NCBI GenBank assembly: GCA_963815355.1
Contig: CAWFGJ010000012.1
Span: forward strand, 124,001 to 188,000
Source of the DNA: JAPUEK01 sp963815355
GTDB taxonomy: Bacteria > Pseudomonadota > Alphaproteobacteria > Rhodobacterales > Rhodobacteraceae
DNA: 64,000 nt
Direction: 5' to 3'
Of the stretch, positions 25,949 through 34,469 are shown in pieces. The translations under genes and the position numbers were made by a program. Below the pieces are notes generated by a model. The model was not told the DNA's origin and did no database searches. It was given only the letters and a program-made list of their open reading frames with translations. Positions within the stretch are counted from its first letter, which is position 1. Each line of letters opens with the position of its first letter.

Positions 25949-27289
25949 TCAGGGCAAAAGCGGCGACCACGCCGGGTCTGAGGCCGGGCCGTCCGTGGGG
26001 ATCTGCCGCAGGTTCCGACCCGAGATATCGACCGAGAACAACTGCGCCTGCCCGCCTGCGCCCGCACTTTCGCGGGTGAACATCACAACCCGCCCGTTCG
26101 GGGCCCATGTCGGGCCCTCGTCCAGAAAGGAGGCCGTCAGCAGACGCTCTTCCGAGCCGTCGGTGCGCATCACGCCGATATGGAACCGCCCCTCGTTCTG
26201 CTTGGTAAAGGCGATCATGTCACCACGCGGCGACCAGACCGGCGTTCCGTAGCGGCCCTTGCCACCGGACACGCGCCGTGCTTCGCCACCACCCGCGGAC
26301 ATCACATAGATTTGCTGCGTTCCCGAGCGGTCGCTTTCAAAAACGATCTGGCTGCCGTCCGGGCTAAAGGACGGTGCAGTTTCAATCGACGGCGCGTTGG
26401 TCAACTGGGTCAGTTGACCCGAACCGATCGACAACGAATAAAGGTCCGAGTTGCCGCCCCGCTCCAGACTGAACACCACCGTCGCACCATCGGGTGAGAA
26501 CCGGGGCGCAAAGGTCATCGTTCCGTCCTGCTGGGCCAGTTGCTGGATCGCAAGGCTACCAACATCCATCAGATATATCTGCGGAAAGCCCGAGGCATAA
26601 GAGGTGAACAAGATCCGGTCCCCGCTGGGCGAAAAGCGCGGCGCCAGCACGATAGAGGAACTGTCGGTCAGATACTGCGTATTCGCGCCATCATAATCCA
26701 TGACCGCCAAACGCTTAAGCCGCTGATTCTTCGGCCCGCTTTCGGATACATAGACCACCCGGCTGTCAAAATACCCGCCTTCGCCGGTGATCCGGCTATA
26801 GACGGCATCAGCCACTTTATGCGCCATCCGCCGCCAGCTGCTGGGCGTACCGGCAAACTGCAGGCCATCCCCCAGCGGCTGCCCCGAATAGACGTCATAC
26901 AACCGGAACTTCACCACAATCCGGTCGCCCGAGGCTTGCACCGCCCCGGTGATCAGCGCCTGAGCATTCACCGCCTGCCAATCATTGTAGGCAATCGGCG
27001 CATCAAAACTGGTGATCCGGCTGATATGGGCCTCTGCCGGGATTTCGCGGAACAGGCCAGTGCCCGCAAGGTCAGAGGCCACGACGGCGGCAATATTGGC
27101 CGCAAAATCGCCCGCCCCCCCCTCATCGGTAAACGAGGGGACCGCGAAAGGCATCGGTTCAATCACGCCCTCATCGATCACGATGCGCAGAGGCTGCGCC
27201 TGACTGGCGGAAACGGCCCCAAACGCACCCGCAAGGGCAAGCGCGCAAAACAGGACGGCGGAACTGGTAAGGCGGGTCATGTGTGTCAT
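25949..27289 (-). CDS. tolB: Tol-Pal system periplasmic protein TolB
   Basis: A 446-residue periplasmic protein with a signal peptide (about 1-31), an N-terminal domain and a C-terminal six-bladed propeller. Its PD40-type repeats read SPDG or SPSG-D-I-FxS, with LAPRFSPSGDRILF, TFAPRFSPDG and TAPSFSPDGSQIVFESDR. The ATG at 27287-27289 was chosen. The ATG at 27280 is also possible, because AGGA lies only four bases before the first. A TTG at 27334 is unlikely. It follows tolA after a 177-base gap, which may contain a secondary promoter. Confidence 0.96.
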   Translation of the reverse strand: MTHMTRLTSSAVLFCALALAGAFGAVSASQAQPLRIVIDEGVIEPMPFAVPSFTDEGGAGDFAANIAAVVASDLAGTGLFREIPAEAHISRITSFDAPIAYNDWQAVNAQALITGAVQASGDRIVVKFRLYDVYSGQPLGDGLQFAGTPSSWRRMAHKVADAVYSRITGEGGYFDSRVVYVSESGPKNQRLKRLAVMDYDGANTQYLTDSSSIVLAPRFSPSGDRILFTSYASGFPQIYLMDVGSLAIQQLAQQDGTMTFAPRFSPDGATVVFSLERGGNSDLYSLSIGSGQLTQLTNAPSIETAPSFSPDGSQIVFESDRSGTQQIYVMSAGGGEARRVSGGKGRYGTPVWSPRGDMIAFTKQNEGRFHIGVMRTDGSEERLLTASFLDEGPTWAPNGRVVMFTRESAGAGGQAQLFSVDISGRNLRQIPTDGPASDPAWSPLLP

Positions 27290-27466
27290 GTGGTCCTCAT
27301 GTGGTGGGGACAAAGGCGTGATATGCAATAACAAAGCGGCGGAGGCGGGTCAGGGGACGGTTTTCACCAGCTTTCCCCCCTTTGGGACGGCCAAGGCAGC
27401 CATAGCGCGGGCCTCCTTGCAGCGAAGACAGGCGCGCGGCAGTTGGCAAAGCGGAAAACACCACCA

Positions 27467-28666
27467 TCACCGGAACCTCATGCCATTGGGGTCAAAGACC
27501 AATTCAAGATCTTTCCACTGGCTGTATTTCTCGGGCGGCAACGGATAGCCGTTCTTGCCACACCGGATTATCGCACGGCGGGCCACTTCGAACATCATGT
27601 TGGCGGCGGTCTGATCGCCCCCTGAAAACCCGGTCATCCGGATCGACGCCACATCGGGCACGCCGTTTTCGCCGACATCCACACGCACCGTTACAACCGT
27701 GCTCATGGCTGCCGTCGACAAAGAGCCCACGTTCCAGCATTGCTTGACCGCAACCCGCAGCGCGTCTTGTTCCCCTGCCGTCATCGGTGGGCCTGCGGGC
27801 AACTCGGACTGGCCCGCATCGCTGGCGGGTTCGTCCTGTGCGGCGGCCTCGGCCAACGCAGCGGCAATCGCGTCCTCTTGCGAGGTATCCTGCGCGGTCG
27901 TGTCGGCGGGCGAGGTGTCGTCAACCGTCGTCTCGGGTGCGGTATCGGCGGGAATATCTTCGGTGGGCGTTTCGGCAGCGGCCACGCGCTGCGGGCGCGA
28001 CTGCGGGCGTCGACTAGAGGTCGGCGCAAGCTGCGGCGCATCCGGCTCGGTTTCCACGGCTTCGGTGATGACTTGCGTCGTTGCTTCTTCGGGTGCGGCG
28101 GCGGGCTGATCCTCCGTCACCACTTCGGCCTCTGGCGGCGCCTCGTCAGAGACTTCGGGCGTAGCGGTGTCGGCAACCTGCGGCGTTTCCTGCGGCGTTT
28201 CCACCGGAACCGGGGCCACACGATCAATCGGGCGGGGCTTGGGCCGCTTGGTGCTGTCGGGAACCGCAATCGGCTGCTCATCTACCGCAATCGGCGCGAC
28301 CGGAACCGGCGCCTCTACCGGCTGCGGATCGGGCGCGACGGGCAGCTCTTCGGGCAAATCGGGCGGCGGCGCTTCGGCAGGCGGCTCTGCTGCCGGGGCT
28401 GCCGGTTCGGCAGGCACCACTTCCGGCGCGGGCTCCGGCAAAGTCGGGTCAACGGGGGCCGGTGCCTCAACCGCAGGTTTTTCGGGCTTGGGCGCGGCTT
28501 TGGGGGCCGACGCGACCATCGCGTCAAACGCCGATTCAGAGATCAGCGAAACCTCCGCCACTTGCATTGGGGGCGTGTCGCTGGGTGCAAAAAACCAATC
28601 CCCCAGGAGAACCCAGAGAACCACGGCCGCATGGCCAATCGCGGAGATGGAATTGCCCCGGTCCAT
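27467..28666 (-). CDS. tolA: Tol-Pal system protein TolA
   Basis: A 399-residue protein with a single N-terminal TM helix (about 8-27). A long Pro/Ala/Glu-rich spacer (about 50-295) follows, then a TonB/TolA-like C-terminal domain (about 305-395) with LRVAVKQCWNVGSL, VRVDVGENGVPD and the conserved paired cysteines. The spacer is acidic and proline-rich rather than the Lys/Ala-rich helix of E. coli TolA. It spans the periplasm and contacts Pal/TolB. It follows tolR by 9 bases. Confidence 0.94.
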   Translation of the reverse strand: MDRGNSISAIGHAAVVLWVLLGDWFFAPSDTPPMQVAEVSLISESAFDAMVASAPKAAPKPEKPAVEAPAPVDPTLPEPAPEVVPAEPAAPAAEPPAEAPPPDLPEELPVAPDPQPVEAPVPVAPIAVDEQPIAVPDSTKRPKPRPIDRVAPVPVETPQETPQVADTATPEVSDEAPPEAEVVTEDQPAAAPEEATTQVITEAVETEPDAPQLAPTSSRRPQSRPQRVAAAETPTEDIPADTAPETTVDDTSPADTTAQDTSQEDAIAAALAEAAAQDEPASDAGQSELPAGPPMTAGEQDALRVAVKQCWNVGSLSTAAMSTVVTVRVDVGENGVPDVASIRMTGFSGGDQTAANMMFEVARRAIIRCGKNGYPLPPEKYSQWKDLELVFDPNGMRFR

Positions 28667-28675
28667 CAGCAGGCC

Positions 28676-29143
28676 CTAGTTGCCACCCATGTTCGGCCCG
28701 CCCGCATTCGTGACGAGTCCGATATTGTTGAAGCCGCCCGCGTTGAGCGCACCCATGACCTGCGCCACCCGCTCATAGGCAAGCGCGCCATCTGCCCGCA
28801 AAAACACCTTGTCGCTGGTCCGCTCGGCAGCAATCGCCGCCAACTTGGGGATCAGTTCCGTATCCGACACTTCGGTGTTCTGGATCAGCAAAAGCCCATC
28901 CGCCGTGATGGAAATGGTCAGCGGCTCTTCCTGTTCCTCCGGCAACGCATTGGCGGCCGTATCCGGCAACTTGATCGGAACGCCGACCGTCAGCATCGGC
29001 GCGGCCACCATGAAGATGATCAGCAACACCAGCATCACGTCCACAAACGGCGTGACGTTAATCTCACTCATCGCAGCCGAGGTGCCACGGCGACGGCCCC
29101 GCCGCCCCCCGCCACCAGACTTTTTCATTACCCCCGCGCCCAT
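28676..29143 (-). CDS. tolR: Biopolymer transport protein TolR (ExbD family)
   Basis: A 155-residue protein with a basic N-terminal cytoplasmic segment, one TM helix (about 36-56) containing the proton-path aspartate in VTPFVDVMLVLLIIFM, and a periplasmic ExbD domain. It forms the proton-driven motor with TolQ. The start could also be the ATG five codons downstream (29128). Three bases separate it from tolQ, and tolA follows. Confidence 0.96.
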   Translation of the reverse strand: MGAGVMKKSGGGGRRGRRRGTSAAMSEINVTPFVDVMLVLLIIFMVAAPMLTVGVPIKLPDTAANALPEEQEEPLTISITADGLLLIQNTEVSDTELIPKLAAIAAERTSDKVFLRADGALAYERVAQVMGALNAGGFNNIGLVTNAGGPNMGGN

Positions 29144-29146
29144 CGC

Positions 29147-29842
29147 TCAGGCGTCCAACTGGCGCGACAAGATGGTCGCGAATTCGTCGGCAAAGGATTC
29201 GTAGCCGCCAAGGATGTGCTCGCTGTCCGAGTTCAGTTTGTTGTAAAACACCACCGCCGGAATAGCGGCAATCAGGCCGATACCGGTGGCCAGCAGCGCC
29301 TCGGCGATACCGGGTGCAACGACGGCCAGATTGGTGTTCTGGCTGATGGCGATCTGCTCAAACGAGTGTTTGATCCCCCAGATCGTGCCAAAAAGCCCGA
29401 TAAACGGCGCGGTAGAGCCTGTGGTGGCCAGAAAAGACAACCCTTTGTTCAACCGCTCACTCTCGCGGTTGATGGCCACATCCATCGCCCGGTCGATGCG
29501 CGCCTGCGCACCCGCGATCAAACCACCGTCTTGTCGGTGGCTGCGACGCCACTCCAGCATTCCGGCCGCGAAAATCTTCTCCGAGGGGCCCTGCGGCTCG
29601 CCCCCGATCTTTTCAAAAAGCTCGTCCAGCGGCTCACCCGACCAGAAAGCCCGGTCAAAAACCGAAGCCTCGCTTCGCGAATTGCGAAACATCAGATGTT
29701 TTCGGACGATGATCGACCATGACCAGAAGGACATGACAAACAGCCCGATCATGACCACTTTCACAGTGAAAGTAGCACGGGCAAACAGCGCCAGCATGGA
29801 GAAGTCAATCTCCTGCGCCATCGCAAGGGTTCCGGTTTCCAT
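29147..29842 (-). CDS. tolQ: Tol-Pal system protein TolQ (MotA/ExbB family)
   Basis: A 231-residue inner-membrane motor subunit with three TM helices (about 18-38, 130-155 and 165-190). The MotA/ExbB signature GSTAPFIGLFGTIWGI and the AEALLATGIGLIAAIPAVVFYN helix are intact. The ATG at 29840-29842 gives the family length; the in-frame stretch up to 29923 is a poor N-terminus. It starts the tolQRAB-pal-cpoB operon, downstream of ybgC. Confidence 0.97.
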   Translation of the reverse strand: METGTLAMAQEIDFSMLALFARATFTVKVVMIGLFVMSFWSWSIIVRKHLMFRNSRSEASVFDRAFWSGEPLDELFEKIGGEPQGPSEKIFAAGMLEWRRSHRQDGGLIAGAQARIDRAMDVAINRESERLNKGLSFLATTGSTAPFIGLFGTIWGIKHSFEQIAISQNTNLAVVAPGIAEALLATGIGLIAAIPAVVFYNKLNSDSEHILGGYESFADEFATILSRQLDA

Positions 29843-29963
29843 TACGCCTGCTCTTGTTATGGGGCTCTTATGGCCCCTGTTAGCTCTGATTCTACCCGGA
29901 TTTGAAGTAGATTGCCAATACATTGCCGTGAACGCGCGGGATGCCGCCGCGAATATCGTGCGC

Positions 29964-30365
29964 TTAATGATGAATGGGCATCAGAACCGCGCGGACCTCG
30001 GCCGGAATACGCGCGGGATGGCCCGTGTCTGTCAGGCAAACCAGCGTCACCGCCGCTGTAAAAAGCCGCTCTTGGCCGCGCCAAACGACCTGACGCAACT
30101 CAATGCGCGCGCCCGAGACCGACACCGCCTCTGTCTCCACCCGCAGCAGGTCGTCGAACCGGGCCGGGCGCAGATAGTCCGCCTCCACCCGGCGCACGGC
30201 GAAAACGATCCCCTTTTCCGCCCGCAACCCCCCCTGATCCACGCCCAGTTCCCGCACCCATTCAGTGCGACCGCGCTCAATGAACTTCAGGTAATTGGCG
30301 TAGTAGACGATCCCGGCCAGATCGGTGTCTTCGTAATAAACGCGCAAGCTGTGGCAGTGTCGCAT
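29964..30365 (-). CDS. ybgC: Tol-Pal-associated acyl-CoA thioesterase YbgC
   Basis: A 133-residue hotdog-fold thioesterase. The active-site block YYEDTDLAGIVYYANYLKFIERGRTE (its Asp is the nucleophile/base) is at about 10-35. The ATG at 30363-30365 has GGGAG seven bases upstream, so the longer frame to 30455 is rejected. It sits directly ahead of tolQ, the widespread ybgC-tolQRAB order. The C-terminus ends Met-Pro-Ile-His-His, encoded by an 18-base string that recurs near ileS. Confidence 0.96.
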   Translation of the reverse strand: MRHCHSLRVYYEDTDLAGIVYYANYLKFIERGRTEWVRELGVDQGGLRAEKGIVFAVRRVEADYLRPARFDDLLRVETEAVSVSGARIELRQVVWRGQERLFTAAVTLVCLTDTGHPARIPAEVRAVLMPIHH

Positions 30366-30402
30366 CCAGAACTCCCTTCCTGATCGCACCCGTCTTGCGG
30401 CT

Positions 30403-31038
30403 TTAGCCGTCCTGTTGCCCCAGAACCTCCAGCCGGGCCGCCAAGCGCAGCCCATGTGACGGATCCTGCGCCACTTCAGGCATCATCCGATCATAGCCCG
30501 CACGGATCACATTGGCGACGTCGGGCCGCAATATGATCGCCCCGCCTGCCTGCGCCAAAGGCGACACCTCGGCAAAGGCCCGATCAGACCACAGAAGCAT
30601 CACTTGCGCCGCTTGCGACAAGACCAAAGCTTCGGCCGGAATCGCGTTCAAATGCGCGTCCATACGCAAAAAGACAAACGCCGCCTTGATCGCTCCCGAC
30701 GCCTCAAAGCGGAAACTGCGATACTGATTGGCCTCCGCCGCTTCCAGCCGCGCGCACAGCGCCCCAAGATCGGGGATAAGCTGATCCAGCTTGGGCACCT
30801 TCGGCAGCTCCGCCCAATCGCGAATGAAAAACACCATCAGATTGACGCCCAACTCGGGGTCCATCTCCGCCATGTGGTGCCCGGCAAGGCGCACAACTGC
30901 CTCGACTGCGCCCTTGACCAGCGCAAGCGTCTCATCCTCCACGCCAAACACCACCGGCACGATCGGCCTGGCCCAGCGCGCAAACAGATAGCTCCCGTCC
31001 GCGCGGGTGAATAAAGCTTGAACCGCTTCAGGCGTCAT
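30403..31038 (-). CDS. Conserved hypothetical protein between ruvB and ybgC
   Basis: A 211-residue soluble protein that I cannot assign to a named family. It is rich in Ala/Leu, with RADGSYLFARWARPIVPVVFGV near the N-terminus and LGVNLMVFFIRDW around residue 65. There are no TM helices, signal peptide or catalytic motif I recognise. The ATG at 31036-31038 has AGGG nine bases upstream; a GTG at 31116 would add 26 residues without an SD. It lies between ruvB and ybgC on the same strand, so it is probably cotranscribed with either. Possibly an accessory protein of cell-envelope or DNA genes; no function can be given. Confidence 0.8.
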   Translation of the reverse strand: MTPEAVQALFTRADGSYLFARWARPIVPVVFGVEDETLALVKGAVEAVVRLAGHHMAEMDPELGVNLMVFFIRDWAELPKVPKLDQLIPDLGALCARLEAAEANQYRSFRFEASGAIKAAFVFLRMDAHLNAIPAEALVLSQAAQVMLLWSDRAFAEVSPLAQAGGAIILRPDVANVIRAGYDRMMPEVAQDPSHGLRLAARLEVLGQQDG

Positions 31039-31209
31039 CGCAGTGAACCCTTCCGACAAAGTCACAAAGCCGATGCCCCGACTCGCCCGAAAATTCAAGC
31101 CGAATGCACGCGCCACCGCGTGCCAGCCGCCAAAACGCCTACACCCCGAACGACAGCGCGAAGCGCGAAAGTGAGATCAAAGACACGCCGCGCCAGCGGC
31201 TCCTTTGGA

Positions 31210-32235
31210 TCACGGCTCGAAAAGCTCGCTTTGGCCTGCAGGTCTTGGCGCGTCCAACCCCAGATGCCGCCACGCCTTGGCGGCCAACATGCGCCCCCGG
31301 GGCGTCCGTTGGATCAACCCTTGCTGCAGCAAGAACGGCTCAATCACTTCCTCGATCGCATCCCGCGCCTCTGACAGTGCCGCCGAGATCGTCTCTACCC
31401 CGACAGGCCCACCGCCATAGTTTTCGGCCAAAAGCATCATGTAGCGACGGTCGCCCCCATCCAAGCCGATGTGGTCCACACCCAGACGCGTCAACGCCCG
31501 GTCGGCAATTGCCTGCGTCAACCGGCCATCCCCTTCGACGGTCACAAAATCCACCACCCGGCGCAGCAACCGCCCCGCGATTCGCGGCGTTCCGCGCGCA
31601 CGCCGCGCAATCTCGCGGGTGCCCGCTGGCTCGGCCGGGATTCCCATCAGCTTGGCACCGCGGGCAACGATCAAATCCAACTCGTCCTCGGTGTAGAACT
31701 GCAACCGCGTGGGAATACCAAAACGGTCGCGTAACGGCGTCGTCAAAAGCCCAAGCCGCGTTGTCGCCCCCACCAACGTAAAGGGTTGCAACTCAATCCG
31801 CACCGTGCGGGCGGCAGGCCCCTCGCCGATCACCAGATCCAGCGCGAAATCCTCCATCGCCGGATAAAGCACCTCTTCGACCACAGGCGAAAGCCGGTGG
31901 ATTTCGTCAATGAACAGCACATCCCGCGGCTCAAGATTGGTCAGGATCGCCGCCAGATCCCCCGGCTTGGCCAAAACCGGCCCCGACGTCATCCGGAACC
32001 CGACCCCCAACTCGCGGGCCATGATCTGCGCCAGCGTGGTTTTCCCCAGACCGGGCGGGCCATGGAACAACGTGTGGTCCATCGCCTCGCCCCGCATCCG
32101 CGCGCTTTCAATGAACACCCGCAGGTTTGCGCGGGCCTCATGCTGTCCCACAAACTCTTCAAGGGCCTGTGGGCGCAAAGCGCGGTCGGCATCGCCGGGC
32201 AAGGCCTCAGGGCGCACGGTGGGGTCAGAGCTCAT
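31210..32235 (-). CDS. ruvB: Holliday junction branch migration helicase RuvB
   Basis: A 341-residue hexameric AAA+ motor. LRPQALEEFVGQ opens the domain, Walker A GPPGLGKT is at 59-66, the Walker B region is DVLFIDEIHRL, and GATTRLGLLTTPLRDRFG is the sensor region. The winged-helix C-terminus has GLIQRTPRGR. It works with RuvA on Holliday junctions. Three bases separate it from ruvA. Confidence 0.98.
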   Translation of the reverse strand: MSSDPTVRPEALPGDADRALRPQALEEFVGQHEARANLRVFIESARMRGEAMDHTLFHGPPGLGKTTLAQIMARELGVGFRMTSGPVLAKPGDLAAILTNLEPRDVLFIDEIHRLSPVVEEVLYPAMEDFALDLVIGEGPAARTVRIELQPFTLVGATTRLGLLTTPLRDRFGIPTRLQFYTEDELDLIVARGAKLMGIPAEPAGTREIARRARGTPRIAGRLLRRVVDFVTVEGDGRLTQAIADRALTRLGVDHIGLDGGDRRYMMLLAENYGGGPVGVETISAALSEARDAIEEVIEPFLLQQGLIQRTPRGRMLAAKAWRHLGLDAPRPAGQSELFEP

Positions 32236-32238
32236 CCC

Positions 32239-32916
32239 TTATCCCCTTGGCGCCAACAGGCGCAGCGCGGCGCGGATCAGATCGGCGGTCCCGACCTCGG
32301 GCTGCTCGGCCGCAACGGTGGCCACCGCTTGCGCGGCATCGCCTTGCCCGTAGCCAAGGTTCAACAAAGCCGACAGCGCATCTGCGGTTGAGGCCGCACG
32401 CACCTGCGCCACCGCAGGCGCCTTGGGCATCCGGCGCGGGGCCGCCATCTCAGGCTCGATCACCATGTCATCCGTATCCGCCACCGCCGACAACCGCACA
32501 CCCGCCGCCATGACCGAAGCCGCCTTGGTCTTCAGCTCCAGAATGATCCGTTGCGCCAGCTTGGGGCCAACCCCCGGTGCCGCCTGAATGGCACGCTGGT
32601 CGCCCAGCGTGATCGCGCGGCCCACACCCTCCGCGCCCAAAGTGCCAAGGATCGCCATTGCGGCCTTGGCGCCCACACCCTGAACGGTCATCAACAGCTT
32701 GTGCCATTCCTTGTCCAGCATGGTCGGAAAACCGAAAAGCTGCAGCAAGTCTTCGCGCACCAGCAACTCGGTATAAAGCGACACCGCTTCACCCAACGCG
32801 GGCATCTGCGCCATCGTCCGGTCAGAGATATGCACAATATACCCAACACCGCGCACATCGATCAGCACATTGTCATTGCCGCGCCAATCCAACCTGCCCG
32901 AAATCTTGCCGATCAT
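32239..32916 (-). CDS. ruvA: Holliday junction DNA helicase subunit RuvA
   Basis: A 225-residue junction-binding protein. The OB-fold N-terminus is MIGKISGRLDWRGNDNVLIDV. Tandem helix-hairpin-helix motifs are near 70-130 (VQGVGAKAAMAIL and APGVGPKLAQRIILELK), and the small C-terminal domain that binds RuvB is at about 165-225. The ATG shares ATGA with the ruvC stop. Confidence 0.98.
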   Translation of the reverse strand: MIGKISGRLDWRGNDNVLIDVRGVGYIVHISDRTMAQMPALGEAVSLYTELLVREDLLQLFGFPTMLDKEWHKLLMTVQGVGAKAAMAILGTLGAEGVGRAITLGDQRAIQAAPGVGPKLAQRIILELKTKAASVMAAGVRLSAVADTDDMVIEPEMAAPRRMPKAPAVAQVRAASTADALSALLNLGYGQGDAAQAVATVAAEQPEVGTADLIRAALRLLAPRG

Positions 32917-33443
32917 CCCGCCGCCCTCCGCCCTGCGGCGCGCAAGGCATCTTGCAGCCGGTTGGCCGATTGCAGGTGATGCGCATGGCAGATCGCAATC
33001 GCCAAAGCATCCGCCGCGTCCGGCCCGGCAATCTTGATCCCCGGCAACTGCACCCGCACCATATGTTCCACTTGGCCCTTGTCGGCATGTCCAACGCCCA
33101 CAACGGTCTTTTTGACCGCGTTAGGGGCATATTCCCCAATCGTCAGCCCCGCCTGGGCGGGCACCAACAGCGCAATCCCCCGCGCCTGCCCCAACTTGAG
33201 CGTGGCCACCGCATCCTTGTTGACAAACGTATGCTCCACCGCAGCCGCATCAGGCGCATAAAGCCGCACCACTTCGGTCAATTGGTTGAACAGCGACACC
33301 AGCCGAAGGGCAAGATCGCCCTCCCCCTCACCCGGCGCAGAGTGGCAAATGCCGTTGGCAACGTGGCTTAGCCGCGCCCCGGACACCTCGATCACGCCCC
33401 AGCCGAGATTCCGAAGGCCGGGGTCGATCCCCAAAACGCGCAT
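32913..33443 (-). CDS. ruvC: Holliday junction resolvase RuvC
   Basis: A 176-residue endonuclease. Catalytic acidic residues Asp7 (GIDPGLRNLGWG), Glu70 (AVEHTF), Asp142 and Asp145 (PDAADALAIA) are all present. The ATG at 33441-33443 has GAGG five bases upstream and starts at the conserved MRVLGIDPG. The in-frame extension to 33611 is rejected. First gene of ruvCAB. A one-mismatch alphaproteobacterial LexA box lies 32-46 bases upstream. Confidence 0.98.
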   Translation of the reverse strand: MRVLGIDPGLRNLGWGVIEVSGARLSHVANGICHSAPGEGEGDLALRLVSLFNQLTEVVRLYAPDAAAVEHTFVNKDAVATLKLGQARGIALLVPAQAGLTIGEYAPNAVKKTVVGVGHADKGQVEHMVRVQLPGIKIAGPDAADALAIAICHAHHLQSANRLQDALRAAGRRAAG

Positions 33444-33750
33444 CCTGCCCTCATTTCTTGTTTTTTCCGGATTAGCACGAAAAGAGAACATCCGCCAAGC
33501 TGAAATCTTTTGTTGGCCGCCGTTCACCAAGCTGTTATGCAGGCGCAGCAAAAACGACACCTTCGCATCTGCCCGCGACGAAACCCGGCCAACGGCAGAA
33601 AATAAGGGCAAAACTGTGGCAATCAGTCATGCAAGGCGTGCAACTCAGGCATGCCAGACGACCGCTTGCTTCGCACCTGCAGCGCGAATATTTAGCGCTC
33701 ATCAGAGGCGCTGTGCCTCTTGTGTAAGCAGTTTTGAAAGGATCAACGCA
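33444..33750. other. Divergent intergenic region ruvC / DUF1127 gene
   Basis: 307 bases without a convincing gene. It holds the LexA-like box next to ruvC and, just upstream of the DUF1127 gene, a small 6-bp hairpin (AGAGGC 33704-33709 with GCCTCT 33715-33720). No strong consensus promoter is visible for the DUF1127 gene; TTGCTT - 17 bases - TATTTA upstream of that hairpin is a weak candidate. Confidence 0.6.
33475..33489 (-). promoter_or_regulatory. Candidate LexA box upstream of ruvC
   Basis: On the minus strand it reads GTTC-N7-GTGC (plus strand GCAC-N7-GAAC), one mismatch from the alphaproteobacterial LexA consensus GTTC-N7-GTTC. The spacer is T-rich as in known sites. The box is 32 bases from the ruvC start codon. 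Confidence 0.4.
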
Positions 33751-33954
33751 ATGGCCGCCTATGTGACGTCCCGCGCGGCGCCGTTTGGCGCCATATCGAT
33801 TTTCCGTTTCGTTCAATCGTTGAGCGGCGTAAATCTGGGCTTTTCCGCCTGGAATGACGCCCGCATGACCCGCAAAGCCCTTGGTAAGCTTTCGGATCGT
33901 GAGCTTGACGATATCGGCCTGTGCCGTGGCGAAATCGAGATGATCGGTCGCTGA
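33751..33954 (+). CDS. DUF1127 small protein
   Basis: A 67-residue basic protein. The C-terminal half has the DUF1127 pattern W-N-DARMTRKALGKLSDRELDDIGLCRGEIE, as in many small stress-linked proteins of Rhizobiales and Rhodobacterales. Some relatives in Rhodobacter bind RNA. The ATG at 33751 has GAAAGGA nine bases upstream. It is a single-gene unit closed by a strong terminator. Longer in-frame readings upstream are antisense to ruvC and rejected. Confidence 0.9.
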   Translation: MAAYVTSRAAPFGAISIFRFVQSLSGVNLGFSAWNDARMTRKALGKLSDRELDDIGLCRGEIEMIGR

Positions 33955-33975
33955 TTTCCCTGACCGTCCGTCTTT

Positions 33976-34006
33976 AAGGCCGTTCCCCTGCGGGAGCGGC
34001 CTTTTT
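33976..34006 (+). terminator. Rho-independent terminator of the DUF1127 gene
   Basis: AAGGCCGTTCCC (33976-33987) pairs with GGGAGCGGCCTT (33992-34003), with one G-T pair and a CTGC loop, followed by a T-run to 34006. It is 21 bases past the stop and only just beyond the convergent gene end at 34006. Confidence 0.85.
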
Positions 34007-34359
34007 CATTGGGCGAAGCGCTGTTTGGCCAAAGCGATTTTGTCCGCGACAAACCTTGTGACCGGATCTGACTGCATAAGCCAACCACCCACCCGGTCAA
34101 ATCCCTCGCCGCCCATCAAGCTTTCGACCCGTGCATCATAAGACGCCGCGCCGATGGATTGGTAAATCGCACCCTTAAGGCCGAAAACGCAGAGGATCAG
34201 AAACAGGATCGGCCCCAGAAAAAACCGCCGACGTCGCGCGGGTCGCCGTTGCGAAGAAAGGCCGAGGGTCCCGGCCGCCTCATGTGCATAGCCGAGCTTG
34301 CGGGCTTGTTCAATTCGCGCCAAGCGCCCGTAGAAATCGATCAGGTTGGGATCTGACAT
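34006..34359 (-). CDS. Small single-pass membrane protein, hypothetical
   Basis: A 117-residue protein with a helical cytoplasmic N-terminus (LIDFYGRLARIEQAR), a basic stretch RRPARRRR (about 42-50) and one TM helix (about 51-70). A short extracytoplasmic tail contains DPVTRFVADKIALAKQ. No enzymatic motif. The ATG at 34357-34359 was chosen; MDAM at 34368 is an alternative. The longer frame to 34515 crosses the hairpin array and prmA. Function unknown; it resembles small Rhodobacterales-specific membrane proteins. Confidence 0.7.
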   Translation of the reverse strand: MSDPNLIDFYGRLARIEQARKLGYAHEAAGTLGLSSQRRPARRRRFFLGPILFLILCVFGLKGAIYQSIGAASYDARVESLMGGEGFDRVGGWLMQSDPVTRFVADKIALAKQRFAQ

Positions 34360-34390
34360 CGCGTCCATCCGCTCATCCACACGTTGGGCC

Positions 34391-34465
34391 CCCACCGCAA
34401 AGCATTTATGCGGTGGGAATGTGGCAAGACTGGGGCAACTGCCCCAGTGCGGGCACAGTTTGCCC
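34391..34465 (-). repeat. Three consecutive inverted repeats downstream of prmA
   Basis: CCCACCGCA/TGCGGTGGG (34391-34399 with 34409-34417), ACTGGGGCA/TGCCCCAGT (34429-34437 with 34440-34448) and GGGCA/TGCCC (34451-34455 with 34461-34465) are all perfect. They fill the prmA to small-membrane-protein gap on the minus strand. Either they end prmA transcription or they structure the leader of the next gene. There is no T-run. Confidence 0.6.
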
Positions 34466-34469
34466 TCGT

